From Nocardioides sp. CFH 31398 (GTDB lineage: Bacteria; Actinomycetota; Actinomycetes; Propionibacteriales; Nocardioidaceae), in assembly GCF_022436705.1 (NCBI RefSeq), contig NZ_JAKUHT010000018.1:1-59349 (forward strand): a stretch of DNA of 59,349 nt. The letters run 5' to 3'. Both the position numbers and the translations under genes were made by a program. Positions 25,069-34,801 of this stretch are shown here, piece by piece. Position 1 is the first letter of the stretch. Each line of letters begins with the position of its first letter. Below the pieces are notes generated by a model. That model was not told where the DNA came from. It saw only the letters and a list, made by a program, of their open reading frames with translations, and made no database searches.

Positions 25069-26508
25069 GTGAGCATGCTGGAGAGCTACTTCAAGGTCGG
25101 CGAGCGCGGATCCACCCTCGGCCGGGAGGTCCGCGGCGGGGTCGTCACCTTCGTGACGATGTCGTACATCGTCGTGCTGAACCCGCTGATCCTCGGGTTC
25201 GCGCCCGACGTCGAGGGGTCCTTCCTCGGCAGCAGCAACGGCGAGCCGAACCTGCCGGCCATCGCCGCCGGGACCGCGCTGATCGCCGGCGTGATGAGCA
25301 TCCTCATGGGCGCCGTCGCGAACTTCCCGCTCGCGCTGGCCACCGGTCTCGGGCTCAACGCGTTCGTCGCCGTCGTCCTCGCCTCACAGATGACGTGGGC
25401 CGACGCCATGGGGCTGGTGGTCATCGAGGGCGTGATCATCCTGGTCCTGGTGCTCACCGGGCTGCGGAAGGCCGTGTTCCTCGCCGTGCCCCGCGAGCTG
25501 AAGATCGCCATCTCCGCCGGCATCGGCCTCTTCATCGCCTTCATCGGGTTCGTGGACGCCGGGTTCTCACGCCGCTACCCCGACGCCGCGATGACGACCG
25601 TGCCCGTGCAGCTCGGGCCCAACGGCGCGCTCGACGGCTGGCCGATCGTCGTCTTCGCCGTCGGGCTCGTGCTGCTGATCGCCCTGTGGTCGCTGCGCGT
25701 GAAGGGCTCGATCCTCATCACCATCGCCGTCGGGACCGTCCTCGCCTTCGTGCTCGAGGCCGTCCTCGACATCGGGCCCGGTGGAGCCGACAACCCCACC
25801 GGCTGGGCACTGACCGTGCCCGCCCCGCCCGAGCAGTGGTTCGGCGTCCCCGACCTCGGCACCCTCGGCCAGTTCAACCTCCTCGGGTCCTTCGAGAAGG
25901 CCGGGGTCGTCGCCGCGGTCCTCCTCGTCTTCACCCTGCTGCTCGCCGACTTCTTCGACACCATCGGCACGATGACCGCCATCGGCGCCGAGGCGGGCCT
26001 GAACGACGAGGACGGCTCCCCGCCGAACACCCAGCGCATCCTCGTCGTGGACTCGGTCGCCGCCATCGCCGGCGGCGCGGGCGGCGTGTCGTCGAACACG
26101 TCGTACATCGAGTCCGCGTCGGGCGTCGGCGAGGGCGCCCGGACCGGCATCGCCTCGATCGTCACCGGGGTCCTCTTCCTGCTGACCACGCTGTTCGTCG
26201 GCGTCGTCGCCTCGATCCCGTCCGAGGCCGCGGTGCCCGCCCTCGTCCTCGTCGGCTTCCTCATGCTGCGCGGCGTCAAGGACATCGACTGGGACGACCT
26301 CGAGGTCGCCCTCCCGGCGTTCCTCACGATCATCCTGATGCCGTTCACGTACTCCATCACCGTCGGCATCGGCGCCGGCTTCCTGTCCTACGTGCTCATC
26401 AAGGTGGTGCGCCGCAAGCCGCAGGACGTCTCGCCGCTGATGTGGGGCATCGCCGTCGCGTTCCTGCTCTGGTTCGCCATCGCCCCGCTCACCGCGCTGC
26501 TGACCTGA
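25069..26508 (+). CDS. NCS2-family purine permease (AzgA-like)
   Basis: A 479-residue transporter with about 12-14 membrane segments. The N-terminus MLESYFKVGERGSTLGRE followed by FVTMSYIVVLNP, the motif ATGLGLNAFVA, and DFFDTIGTMTAIG are characteristic of the AzgA/PbuG branch of NCS2, which imports adenine, guanine or hypoxanthine with protons. GTG at 25069 and ATG at 25075 are both possible; AGGG 7 bases upstream of the GTG favours it. Its 3' end overlaps the convergent cbiX gene by 20 bp. Confidence 0.92.
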   Translation: MSMLESYFKVGERGSTLGREVRGGVVTFVTMSYIVVLNPLILGFAPDVEGSFLGSSNGEPNLPAIAAGTALIAGVMSILMGAVANFPLALATGLGLNAFVAVVLASQMTWADAMGLVVIEGVIILVLVLTGLRKAVFLAVPRELKIAISAGIGLFIAFIGFVDAGFSRRYPDAAMTTVPVQLGPNGALDGWPIVVFAVGLVLLIALWSLRVKGSILITIAVGTVLAFVLEAVLDIGPGGADNPTGWALTVPAPPEQWFGVPDLGTLGQFNLLGSFEKAGVVAAVLLVFTLLLADFFDTIGTMTAIGAEAGLNDEDGSPPNTQRILVVDSVAAIAGGAGGVSSNTSYIESASGVGEGARTGIASIVTGVLFLLTTLFVGVVASIPSEAAVPALVLVGFLMLRGVKDIDWDDLEVALPAFLTIILMPFTYSITVGIGAGFLSYVLIKVVRRKPQDVSPLMWGIAVAFLLWFAIAPLTALLT

Positions 26509-27154
26509 GCGCGGTGAACCGCGAGCAGAGCAGGTCGACGAGCAGCGGGTGCGTCCCGAGGACGTCGGCGACCACCCCCGCCCCCGCCTCCCGCGCCTGG
26601 CCGGCCGCCTTGTCGGCGAAGTAGCCGGGCGACAGCAGGTACGGCGAGACCGCGTCGCCGTCGCGCACGACCTCGGCCGGACGACGACCACGGGCGGTCA
26701 GCGTGGCGACCTCCACCTCGCCGCCCCACTCCTCGGCCAGCAGCTCGGCGGCCCGCTCCTGGTCGCGGGTCGCGAGCTCGTCGCTCGACCCGGCCGCGAC
26801 GAGCACGACGCGCGAGCCCGGCTCCGCGCCCGCCTCGAGCAGCCGCGCGGCCTGGGCCCGCGCGACCTGGCGGTGGGGCCCGAACGGACGCCCGAGCGTC
26901 AGCGGGCCGCCCGCGCCCTCCGCCATCGACGGCAGGTCGGTGCGGATGTGGAACCCCGTCGACAGCAGCAGCGGGACGACGACCGTCGGCTCTCCCGAGC
27001 CGGCGACCACGTCCGCGAAGAGGGGCTCGGACAGCTCGACGTACGAGCAGACCGCCTCGACGCCCAGCCGGTCCGCCGCCAGCGCCGTCAGCTCGGCGGC
27101 GATCACGTTGCCCGACGTCTTGCGGGTGCCGTGGGCGACGGTGACGAGCCTCAT
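26489..27154 (-). CDS. Sirohydrochlorin chelatase, CbiX-like
   Basis: A 221-residue two-lobe CbiX protein. It opens with VTVAHGTRKTSGN carrying the metal-binding His at residue 8, and the second lobe has VVLVAAGSSDELATRD. The short-form motif VPLLLSTGFHIRTDLP gives the second active-site His. It inserts Fe2+ (or Co2+) into sirohydrochlorin; as the last gene of the nitrate cluster its job is almost certainly siroheme supply for NirB. It starts at ATG 27154, 17 bp after nnaR, matching the Rv0259c-Rv0260c order I recall in mycobacteria. Confidence 0.9.
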   Translation of the reverse strand: MRLVTVAHGTRKTSGNVIAAELTALAADRLGVEAVCSYVELSEPLFADVVAGSGEPTVVVPLLLSTGFHIRTDLPSMAEGAGGPLTLGRPFGPHRQVARAQAARLLEAGAEPGSRVVLVAAGSSDELATRDQERAAELLAEEWGGEVEVATLTARGRRPAEVVRDGDAVSPYLLSPGYFADKAAGQAREAGAGVVADVLGTHPLLVDLLCSRFTALRSAAR

Positions 27155-27171
27155 GCCCCCATCATCCGGTC

Positions 27172-28305
27172 TCACTGCACGCCGTCGTCCACCGCCAGCC
27201 GGTAGCCCCGCTTCACCACCGTCTGCACGGCGCGGGTCCCGATCGCCGCCCGCAGCCGGGCGACGGCCATCTCGACCGCGTGCTCGGAGCCGGCCGTGCC
27301 CGACGGGAGGGCGGCCAGCAGCTCGCGCCGGGAGACGACGGTGCCCGGGTTGACCGCCAGCGCGGCGAGGACGGCGTAGGGCGCGGGCGAGAGCGTCACG
27401 TCCGCCCCGTCCACCACGACGGCGTCCCCGTGCAGGAGCAGCGAACGCCCCGCCACGCTCAGCATCGTCCCGCACGAGCGGGACGGCAGCTCGACCTCCA
27501 GCTGCTTGACCATCGCCGCCAGGCGGGAGCGGTCGGGCCAGATGGTCGGCACGCCCCACATCTCGAACGCCGCCGCGGTCACCGGCCCGACGCAGGACGC
27601 GAGCACGTCGGCGGTGAAGGCACTGATGACCTCGTCGCGCCGGCCGACGGAGGTCGCCGCCTCCATCAGCGCGGCCACGGCGGGGGCGGAGGTGAAGGTC
27701 ACCGCGTCCAGACGCCGCTCGGCGACCTCGTCGATGAGGCCGAACATCGGGCCCGGGTCCTCGGCGGAGGCGACCCGGTAGACGGTGACGGTGGTGACGT
27801 CGGCGCCCTGGCGCCGCAGCGCGTGCGCCGCCATCGACAGCGACTGCCCGTGCTCCTGCACCACGATCCCGGCCCCCGTGAGGTCCCGGCCGCGGAGGTG
27901 GCCGAGCACGTCGTCGAAGGCCTCCGACTCCGGCGCCCACAGCTCGCGCAGCCCCCGCCGTCGCAGCGCGCCCACGCTCTTCGGGCCGCGCGCGAGGATC
28001 TCGGCCCGGCCCAGGTGGGCGAGCAGGTCGTCGAGCAGGCCCCACGACTCGGCGGCGTCGAACCAGGTCCGCATCCCGATGCCGGTGGTGGCCAGGAACA
28101 GGTCGACCGGGCGGGCGAGGACGCCCTCCGTCGCCGCCCGCAGCTCGGCGTCGTCCACCCGGTTCGGGTCGCTCGACAGGGCGGGCGCCCAGTGGGTGGT
28201 CGCACCCCGGCGCTCGAGCATGGCGATCTGCTCGTCGACCTTGCGGGCCGCCGTCACACCGATCCGGAAACCCGCGAGCGGGAGCGCCCCGCTGCCGTCG
28301 TCCAC
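27172..28305 (-). CDS. nnaR: Nitrate assimilation regulator: HemD-like domain fused to OmpR-type winged helix
   Basis: A 377-residue fusion. Residues 1-255 look like uroporphyrinogen-III synthase (LAGFRIGVTAARK; TSAPAVAAL; ASCVGPVTAAAFEMWG). Residues 280-377 are an OmpR/PhoB-type winged helix (ADVTLSPAPYAVLAAL; VEMAVARLRAAIG; VVKRGYRLA). This is the architecture of NnaR, which with GlnR activates narK and nirBD in Mycobacterium and Streptomyces. I chose the GTG at 28305 because GGAGGA lies 6 bases upstream; the GTG at 28341 would run into nirD. Whether the HemD half is enzymatic or a sensor is not settled by sequence. Confidence 0.88.
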   Translation of the reverse strand: MDDGSGALPLAGFRIGVTAARKVDEQIAMLERRGATTHWAPALSSDPNRVDDAELRAATEGVLARPVDLFLATTGIGMRTWFDAAESWGLLDDLLAHLGRAEILARGPKSVGALRRRGLRELWAPESEAFDDVLGHLRGRDLTGAGIVVQEHGQSLSMAAHALRRQGADVTTVTVYRVASAEDPGPMFGLIDEVAERRLDAVTFTSAPAVAALMEAATSVGRRDEVISAFTADVLASCVGPVTAAAFEMWGVPTIWPDRSRLAAMVKQLEVELPSRSCGTMLSVAGRSLLLHGDAVVVDGADVTLSPAPYAVLAALAVNPGTVVSRRELLAALPSGTAGSEHAVEMAVARLRAAIGTRAVQTVVKRGYRLAVDDGVQ

Positions 28306-28327
28306 CCCCTCATCCTCCCGCGGCGCC

Positions 28328-28711
28328 TCAGCGAGCCCCACGGACGCCCCCCACCTCGACGGTGCCGTCGACGACGCGGACGTCGTACGCGGCGACGCGG
28401 ACGGTCGGGTCGTCCAGGCACTCGCCGGTGCGCAGGGCGAAGGCCTGCTTGTGCATCGGGGAGGCCACGAAGTCCACGTCGCCGCGGGTGCCGACGATCC
28501 CGCGGGCCAGCACGGAGGCGCGGCTGAACGGGTCGACGTTGTCGAGGGCGAAGACCTCGTCGGCGAACGTGCGGAACACCGCCACGGCCCGGCCGCCGAC
28601 CAGGGCGGTCACGCCGCCCTCGACGTCGATGCGGCTCAGCGGGCAGACGGGCGTCCAGGTCCCCGTGCCGCTCGCCGACCCACCCACCGTCTCCCTCACC
28701 GTCTCGTTCAC
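28328..28711 (-). CDS. nirD: Nitrite reductase small subunit
   Basis: A 127-residue Rieske-fold protein. The positions that hold Cys-x-His ligands in true Rieske proteins read DNVDP and SPMHK, so no iron-sulfur cluster is expected; this is normal for NirD. It assists NADH-dependent nitrite reduction to ammonium by NirB. The GTG start at 28711 overlaps the nirB stop by 4 bases. Confidence 0.95.
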   Translation of the reverse strand: MNETVRETVGGSASGTGTWTPVCPLSRIDVEGGVTALVGGRAVAVFRTFADEVFALDNVDPFSRASVLARGIVGTRGDVDFVASPMHKQAFALRTGECLDDPTVRVAAYDVRVVDGTVEVGGVRGAR

Positions 28712-31278
28712 CGGGGAGCCCCGACACCGATGGTCGCCCCGAGGTCGACGGGACCCTCGTGGAGCACGGGCTCGGCCTGCCCGCGCGTGACCCCGAAGCT
28801 GATGTTGGGGTCGGGCACGTCGGGGGCGTTGACGAACGAGGTGAAGCGCGCGAGCTTCTCGGGGTCCTCCAGGGTGGCGGCCCACTCGTCGACGTAGGTG
28901 TCGACGTGGGCGTCCATGGCGGCCTCGAGCTCGCTGCCGAGCCCCAGCGCGTCGTCGACGACGACCTCCCGGACCCGGTCGAGACCGCCGTCCAGGCCCT
29001 CGACCCAGGGCGCGGTGCGCTGCAGGCGGTCGGCGGTGCGGACGTAGTACATGAGGAAGCGGTCGAGGTAGCGCACGAGCGTCTCGGTGTCGAGGTCCTG
29101 CGCCAGCAGCCGGGCGTGCACCGGGTTCGCGCCGCCGTTGCCCGCGACGTACAGGTTCCAGCCCTTCTCGGTCGCGATGACCCCGAAGTCCTTGCCGCGC
29201 GCCTCGGCGCACTCCCGTGCGCAGCCCGAGACACCGCCCTTGATCTTGTGCGGCGAGCGCAGGCCGCGGTAGCGGTGCTCCAGCATGATCGCGAGGCTGG
29301 TCGAGTCCTGGACGCCGTAGCGGCACCACGTCGAGCCGACGCACGACTTCACCGTCCGCAGCGACTTGCCGTACGCATGACCGGACTCGAAGCCCGCGTC
29401 GACCAGGCGACGCCAGATCGCCGGCAGGTCCTCCATCCGGGCGCCGAGGAGGTCGATCCGCTGGCCGCCGGTGATCTTCGTGTAGAGACCGAAGTCGCGG
29501 GCGACCTCCCCGAGCACGACCAGGCCCTCGGGGGTGACCTCGCCGCCGGCGATGCGGGGCATGACGGAGTAGGTGCCGTTCTTCTGGATGTTCGCGAGGT
29601 AGGCGTCGTTGGTGTCCTGGACGACGCGGTTGGCGGCGTCCAGCACGTGGTGGTTCAGCAGGCTGGCGAGGATCGAGGCCACCGTGGGCTTGCAGACGTC
29701 GCAGCCGCGACCGGTGCCGTGGGCGGCGACGACCGCGTCGAAGCCGGTGTGGCCGCCCACCGCGATCGCGTCGAAGAGCTCTTGGCGCGTCATCGCGAAG
29801 TGCTCGCACAGGCTCCGGTCGACGACCCGGCCCTGCTCGGCGAAGAAGTCCTCGACGATCTTCTTGACCACGGGCTTGCACGAGCCGCAGGTGCTGCCTG
29901 CCCCGGTGCAGCGGGTCACGCAGGACGCCGAGTCGCACGGGTCGTCCTCGCGGGCGACGGCGGCGGTGATGTCGGCCTTGGACACGTCGTTGCACGAGCA
30001 GACCTGCGCCTCGTCGGGGAGGCCGACCTCGGTCGCCGCCCCCCGCCCGGCGGGGAGGATGAGGTCCTCCGGGTTGTCGGGCAGGGCGATCCCGGAGGCG
30101 ACCATGGGCCGCAGCACCCCGTACGCCGAGGCGTCGCCCACCAGCATCCCGCCGAGGAGGGTCCGGCCGTCGTCGCTGACCACCAGCTTCTTGTAGACCC
30201 CGGCGACGGCGTCGGCGTACACGAGCTCGAGGGAGCCCTCCGTCGCCGCGAACGCGTCACCGAAGGAGGCGACGTCGACGCCCATCAGCTTGAGCTTGGT
30301 GGACATGTCGGCGCCGGTGAACGTGCCGGGCCCGCCGACCAGCGCGTCGACGACCACCTCGGCCATCGCGTAGCCGGGGGCGACCAGCCCGTAGACCCGG
30401 CCCGCGGGTGCGGCGCACTCCCCGACCGCCCACACGTGGGGGTCGGAGGTGCGGCACCGCTCGTCGACCAGGACGCCGCCGCGCTCGGCGACCTCCAGCC
30501 CCGCCTCGCGGGCGAGCGCGTCGCGCGGTCGGATGCCGGCGGAGAAGACCACGAGGTCGGCGGGGAGGTCGTCGGCGTCCGCCAGGCCGAGCCCGGTGAC
30601 CCGGCCGTCCTCGCCCAGGACCGCCGTGGTCCGGGCGTCGGTGTGCACCGTGAGTCCGAGCGCCTCGACGTGGCGACGCAGCACGGCGCCGCCGGCGTCG
30701 TCGACCTGCACGGCCATCAGGCGCGTGGCCATCTCGACGACGTGGGTCTCCAGGCCGAGCTGGCGCAGCGCGTTGGCGGCCTCGAGGCCCAGCAGCCCGC
30801 CGCCGACCACCGCGCCGACACGGGCGCCGGCGGTCGCGGCGTCGCGGATCGCCTCGAGGTCGCCCAGGGTGCGGTAGACGAAGCACCCCTCGAGGTCGCG
30901 ACCCTCGACCGGGGGCACGAACGGCGCCGCTCCGGTGGCGAGCACCAGCTCGTCGTACGCCAGGTCGCCCTCGGCGAAGCGGACGGTGCGGGAGGCGGTG
31001 TCGATGCCGGTCACCGCGCTGCCGAGCACGAGCCGGACCCGCGGGTCGTCGTACACGCCGGTGGGCAGCAGCGACAGCGCCTCGGCGCCCACCTCGAAGA
31101 AGGTGGTGAGCCCGACGCGGTCGTACGCCGCGTGCGTCTCGTCGCCGATGACGACGACGTCGTGGGTCTCGGTCAGCCCGCGCTCGATGGCGGCCTGGAC
31201 GAGACGGTGGCCGACCATGCCGTGGCCGACGACGACCAGGCGCGGGCGGTCCGGGGTCCGGGGGGCGGGAGTGCTCAT
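28708..31278 (-). CDS. nirB: NADH-dependent nitrite reductase large subunit
   Basis: An 856-residue siroheme enzyme that reduces nitrite to ammonium in the cytoplasm. Domains in order: FAD/NAD oxidoreductase (VVVGHGMVGHRL; LATGAAPFVPP; VVGGGLLGLEAA), two BFD-type [2Fe-2S] modules (CSCNDVSKAD near residue 430; GCDVCKPT), ferredoxin-like half-domain, and the siroheme/[4Fe-4S] domain with Cys646, Cys652, Cys686 and Cys690 in CVGSTWC and CAREC. Spacing equals that of E. coli NirB. ATGA overlap with the upstream gene. Confidence 0.97.
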   Translation of the reverse strand: MSTPAPRTPDRPRLVVVGHGMVGHRLVQAAIERGLTETHDVVVIGDETHAAYDRVGLTTFFEVGAEALSLLPTGVYDDPRVRLVLGSAVTGIDTASRTVRFAEGDLAYDELVLATGAAPFVPPVEGRDLEGCFVYRTLGDLEAIRDAATAGARVGAVVGGGLLGLEAANALRQLGLETHVVEMATRLMAVQVDDAGGAVLRRHVEALGLTVHTDARTTAVLGEDGRVTGLGLADADDLPADLVVFSAGIRPRDALAREAGLEVAERGGVLVDERCRTSDPHVWAVGECAAPAGRVYGLVAPGYAMAEVVVDALVGGPGTFTGADMSTKLKLMGVDVASFGDAFAATEGSLELVYADAVAGVYKKLVVSDDGRTLLGGMLVGDASAYGVLRPMVASGIALPDNPEDLILPAGRGAATEVGLPDEAQVCSCNDVSKADITAAVAREDDPCDSASCVTRCTGAGSTCGSCKPVVKKIVEDFFAEQGRVVDRSLCEHFAMTRQELFDAIAVGGHTGFDAVVAAHGTGRGCDVCKPTVASILASLLNHHVLDAANRVVQDTNDAYLANIQKNGTYSVMPRIAGGEVTPEGLVVLGEVARDFGLYTKITGGQRIDLLGARMEDLPAIWRRLVDAGFESGHAYGKSLRTVKSCVGSTWCRYGVQDSTSLAIMLEHRYRGLRSPHKIKGGVSGCARECAEARGKDFGVIATEKGWNLYVAGNGGANPVHARLLAQDLDTETLVRYLDRFLMYYVRTADRLQRTAPWVEGLDGGLDRVREVVVDDALGLGSELEAAMDAHVDTYVDEWAATLEDPEKLARFTSFVNAPDVPDPNISFGVTRGQAEPVLHEGPVDLGATIGVGAPR

Positions 31279-32723
31279 CGGGATCCTCCTTGGGGGGCGA
31301 GCGGGCGCGAGGCGAGCAGGGCGCGGACGTCGTCGGCGCAGCCGCCGCAGCCGGTGGTGGCGCGGGTGGTGGCGCGGACGTCCTCGAGCGAGGTGCAGGC
31401 GCGGACGGCTCCCGCGGTGGCGCCGGCGCAGGTGCAGACCTCGGCGTCGTCGGCGAGCGTGCGGGGCGCCGGCGGACGGTCACCGGCGAGCAGGGCGGCG
31501 GGCTCGGCGGGGCCGAGGACGGTGCCGCGGTCGTAGTGGCCCGTGATCAGCCCGACCCGCGACAGGTCGCCGACGAGGGTGGCGGCGACGATGCGGCCGT
31601 CGCGCACCACCAGGCGACGGTGGGAGCCGGCGACGGGGTTGGTGACCTCGACGACGTCGCCGACGGCGGTCCGCGGGTCGCCGAGCACGGCGACGTCCAG
31701 GTCGGTGGCCCGCAGGCGGGCGACCGAGCGGTGACCGGCGTACGACGCGTGCGGGCCCGTCTCCCCCGACAGGTGGGCGGCCAGGGCGGCCGCCTGGTCC
31801 CAGGCCGGGGGGACGAACCCGGTGACGACGCCGTCGTGCTCGGCGCAGTCGCCGAGGGCGTGGACCCGGGGGTCCGAGGTCGTGAGGTGGCCGTCCACGA
31901 CCACGCCGCGGCGGACGGCGAGCCCCGCCCGCCGGGCCAGGGCGGTGCTGGGGCGACCGCCGGCGGTGAGGACGACGAGGTCGGTGCCGAGGGTGGCGCC
32001 GTTGTCGAGGACGAGCGTGACCGACCCGTCGCCGTCCGGGCCCGCGAGCAGCCGGGTCGCGCGGGCGCCGGTGTAGACCTCCGTGCCGAGGCGGCGCAGG
32101 TCGCGGGCCAGGATCCGGCCGGCGGGGGCGCCGACCTGGGAGCGCAGGAGGTGCTCGCCGCCCTCGACGACCTCGACCGCCAGGCCGCGCACCGCCAGGG
32201 CGCGCGCCACCTGCAGACCCAGCAGGCCGCCACCGACGACGACGGCGCGGCGGGTGCCGGGCTGCGCGACCGCCTCCTGCAGGCGGCGGCAGTCGGCGAG
32301 GCTGCGGAACGGGTGCACCCGCGGGTGCAGGCCGCCGTCGGGGCGCACGACGCCCCGGATCGGCGGCAGCGTCGGCAGGGAACCGGTGGCGAGGACCAGG
32401 TGCTCGTAGGCCACGCGCTCGTCGTCGGCGAGCACCACCTCCCGGGCGTCGCGGTCGACGTCGACGACGCGGGCACCCGTCCGCAGCGTGACCCCGGCGT
32501 CGGCGTACCAGCTCGGCGGGTGCAGCGCCAGCAGCGAGGGGTCGCACGACCCCTCGAGGACCGCCGACAGCAGGATGCGGTTGTACGGCGCGGCGTCCTC
32601 GTCGCCGAGCAGGGTGACGCCGACGCCGCGCGCCGCCAGCCCCTCCGCCAGGCGGACGGCGGCCATGCCCGCGCCGACGACGACCACCGGCCCCGCGGCG
32701 GCGGAGGTGGTCGGGGCCGTCAT
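31275..32723 (-). CDS. FAD-dependent oxidoreductase with C-terminal [2Fe-2S] module, NasB-like
   Basis: A 482-residue electron-transfer protein. It has an N-terminal FAD fold (VVVGAGMAAVRLAEGL), an NAD-binding fold (VVVGGGLLGLQVARAL), and a C-terminal BFD-type four-cysteine module (VCTCAGAT and TTGCGGC, about residues 425-460). It resembles the N-terminal half of NirB and NasB of Bacillus. Placed between nasA and nirB with overlaps on both sides, it most likely passes electrons from NAD(P)H to nitrate reductase. Confidence 0.85.
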   Translation of the reverse strand: MTAPTTSAAAGPVVVVGAGMAAVRLAEGLAARGVGVTLLGDEDAAPYNRILLSAVLEGSCDPSLLALHPPSWYADAGVTLRTGARVVDVDRDAREVVLADDERVAYEHLVLATGSLPTLPPIRGVVRPDGGLHPRVHPFRSLADCRRLQEAVAQPGTRRAVVVGGGLLGLQVARALAVRGLAVEVVEGGEHLLRSQVGAPAGRILARDLRRLGTEVYTGARATRLLAGPDGDGSVTLVLDNGATLGTDLVVLTAGGRPSTALARRAGLAVRRGVVVDGHLTTSDPRVHALGDCAEHDGVVTGFVPPAWDQAAALAAHLSGETGPHASYAGHRSVARLRATDLDVAVLGDPRTAVGDVVEVTNPVAGSHRRLVVRDGRIVAATLVGDLSRVGLITGHYDRGTVLGPAEPAALLAGDRPPAPRTLADDAEVCTCAGATAGAVRACTSLEDVRATTRATTGCGGCADDVRALLASRPLAPQGGSR

Positions 32724-34801
32724 GCGCGCACCGCCGCGGCGCAGACCTTGAACGCCGGCATCCGGCTGGCCGGGTCGAGCGCGTCGCTGGTCAGCCGGTT
32801 CGCGCCCACCCAGTGGAAGGGCACGAACACCGTGTCGGGCCGGATCGCGGTCGTCAGCCGTGCGGGTGCCTTCAGCTCGCCGCGACGGGTCGTGACGACC
32901 ACCGGCTCGCCGTCGTACGCGCCGATCCGGTCGGCCAGCATCGGGTGCATCTCGACGTACGGCCCGGTGTCGGGCAGCTCGCGGACGCGGCGCGTCTGGG
33001 CGCCGGACTGGTACTGCGCGAGGACCCGCCCGGTGGTCAGGTGGACCGGGAACGCCTCGTCCACCGGCTCGGCGGGGCCGAGGTGGTCGACGGCGACGAA
33101 GCGGGCGCGGCCGTCGGGGTGGGCGAAGGCGTCGGCGAAGAGCCGGGGCGTCCCGGGGTGGTCGGCGTCGGGGCACGGCCAGAAGACGCCGCCGTCGGAC
33201 TCGGCGATCCGGGCGTGGCTGATCCCGGCGTAGTCGGCCCGCCCTCCGGCCGAGGCGCGGCCGAGCTCGTCGAAGACCTCCGCCGGGTCGGTCGACCAGG
33301 TGCCCGGCGCCCCGAGCCGCTCGGCGAGCCCGGCCATGACCTCGAGGTCGCTGCGCACCCCCGCGGGCGGGGCCACGGCGCGCTGCCGCAGCAGCACGCG
33401 CCCCTCCAGGTTGGTGGTCGTCCCGCTCTCCTCCGACCACTGGGTCACGGGGAGCACGACGTCGGCCAGTGCCGCGGTCTCGCTCATCACGAGGTCGCAG
33501 ACGACGAGCAGGTCGAGGGCCGCGAGGCGGTCGGTGACGTGCGCGGCGTTCGGCGCCGAGACGACGATGTTGGAGCCGTGGACGAGCATCGCGCGCGGCC
33601 CGCCCGGGGTGCCGAGCGCGTCGAGCAGCTCGTACGCCGAGCGGCCCGGCCCGGGCAGCGACGCGGCGTCCACGCCCCAGACGGCGGCCACGTGGTCCCG
33701 CGCCGCGGGGTCGTCGATCATCCGGTAGCCGGGCAGCTGGTCGGCCTTCTGGCCGTGCTCCCGACCGCCCTGGCCGTTGCCCTGACCGGTGAGGCAGCCG
33801 TAGCCGGAGTGCGGCCGGCCGGGCAGGCCCAGGGCGAGCGCGACGTCGATCCAGGCCAGCACGGTGGCGGTGCCCTGGGCGTGCTGCTCGGCACCCCGGG
33901 CGGTGAGGACGACGGCCGAGCCCGCCCCGGCGAGCAGGGACGCGAGGGCCCGCACCTCGTCGGCCGGCACGCCGCTGACCCGCTCCACGCGCTCGGGCCA
34001 CCAGGCGCTCGCCGAGGCCCGGGAGTCCTCCCAGCCGACCGTCCGCTCCGCGACGTACGCCGCGTCGACCCCGCCGGCCGCGTCGACGGCGTGCAGCACG
34101 CCCAGCGCGAGCGGGAGGTCGGTGCCCGGGACGGGTTGCAGGTGGACGTCGGCGCGCTCCGCGGTGGCCGTCCGACGGGGGTCGATCACCACGACCGTGC
34201 CCCCGTTCGCGCGGCAGCGGTCGAGGTGGCGGGCCGCGGGCGGCATGGTCTCGACGAGGTTCGACCCCACCAGCACCACGACGTCGGCGTGCTCGACGTC
34301 GGCGAGCGGGAACGGCAGTCCCCGGTCGATCCCGAACGCCCGGTTGGAGGCCGACGCCGCCGACGACATGCACCACCGGCCGTTGTAGTCGACCTGGCTG
34401 GTGCCGAGCGCGACCCGGGCGAGCTTGCCGAGCTGGTAGGCCTTCTCGTTGGTCAGGCCGCCACCCCCGAAGACGGCGACGCCGTCGGGGCCGTGGGCGG
34501 CCTGGACGGCACGCAGCCGCTCGGCGACCAGGTCCAGCGCCTCGTCCCAGTCGACGGCCCGGAGGTCGCCGGTGGCGCGGTCGCGCACGAGCGGAGTCGT
34601 CAGCCGCTCGCGGTGCCCGTGCAGGCCGGCGGCGGTCCAGCCCTTGCGGCACAGACCGCCCTCGCTGACCGGGTGGTCCTCGCGGGCCGCGACGGTGAGG
34701 GTCCGGCCGCCGCGGCCGGGGGTCAGGACCATCCCGCACTGCAGGCTGCAGTAGGGACAGTGCGTGGCGGTGGGGCCGCCCGAGCGGGTCTCGCGCGTCA
34801 T
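32720..34801 (-). CDS. nasA: Assimilatory nitrate reductase catalytic subunit
   Basis: A 693-residue bis-MGD molybdoenzyme. The N-terminal [4Fe-4S] site uses Cys15, Cys18, Cys22 and Cys51 (CPYCSLQC, then GGLCRKG), and the probable Mo-ligand cysteine is in YNGRWCMSS near residue 147. The C-terminal molydopterin-dinucleotide domain contains LTTGRVLAQYQSG. There is no Tat signal, so it is cytoplasmic and assimilatory. Its ATG at 34801 shares one base with the narK stop (TGATG), so the two are translationally coupled. Confidence 0.95.
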   Translation of the reverse strand: MTRETRSGGPTATHCPYCSLQCGMVLTPGRGGRTLTVAAREDHPVSEGGLCRKGWTAAGLHGHRERLTTPLVRDRATGDLRAVDWDEALDLVAERLRAVQAAHGPDGVAVFGGGGLTNEKAYQLGKLARVALGTSQVDYNGRWCMSSAASASNRAFGIDRGLPFPLADVEHADVVVLVGSNLVETMPPAARHLDRCRANGGTVVVIDPRRTATAERADVHLQPVPGTDLPLALGVLHAVDAAGGVDAAYVAERTVGWEDSRASASAWWPERVERVSGVPADEVRALASLLAGAGSAVVLTARGAEQHAQGTATVLAWIDVALALGLPGRPHSGYGCLTGQGNGQGGREHGQKADQLPGYRMIDDPAARDHVAAVWGVDAASLPGPGRSAYELLDALGTPGGPRAMLVHGSNIVVSAPNAAHVTDRLAALDLLVVCDLVMSETAALADVVLPVTQWSEESGTTTNLEGRVLLRQRAVAPPAGVRSDLEVMAGLAERLGAPGTWSTDPAEVFDELGRASAGGRADYAGISHARIAESDGGVFWPCPDADHPGTPRLFADAFAHPDGRARFVAVDHLGPAEPVDEAFPVHLTTGRVLAQYQSGAQTRRVRELPDTGPYVEMHPMLADRIGAYDGEPVVVTTRRGELKAPARLTTAIRPDTVFVPFHWVGANRLTSDALDPASRMPAFKVCAAAVRA

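Noticed and set aside
26489..26508. Frameshift at the overlapping ends of the permease and cbiX genes
   Set aside because: Both proteins have normal C-termini; it is a simple convergent 20-bp overlap.
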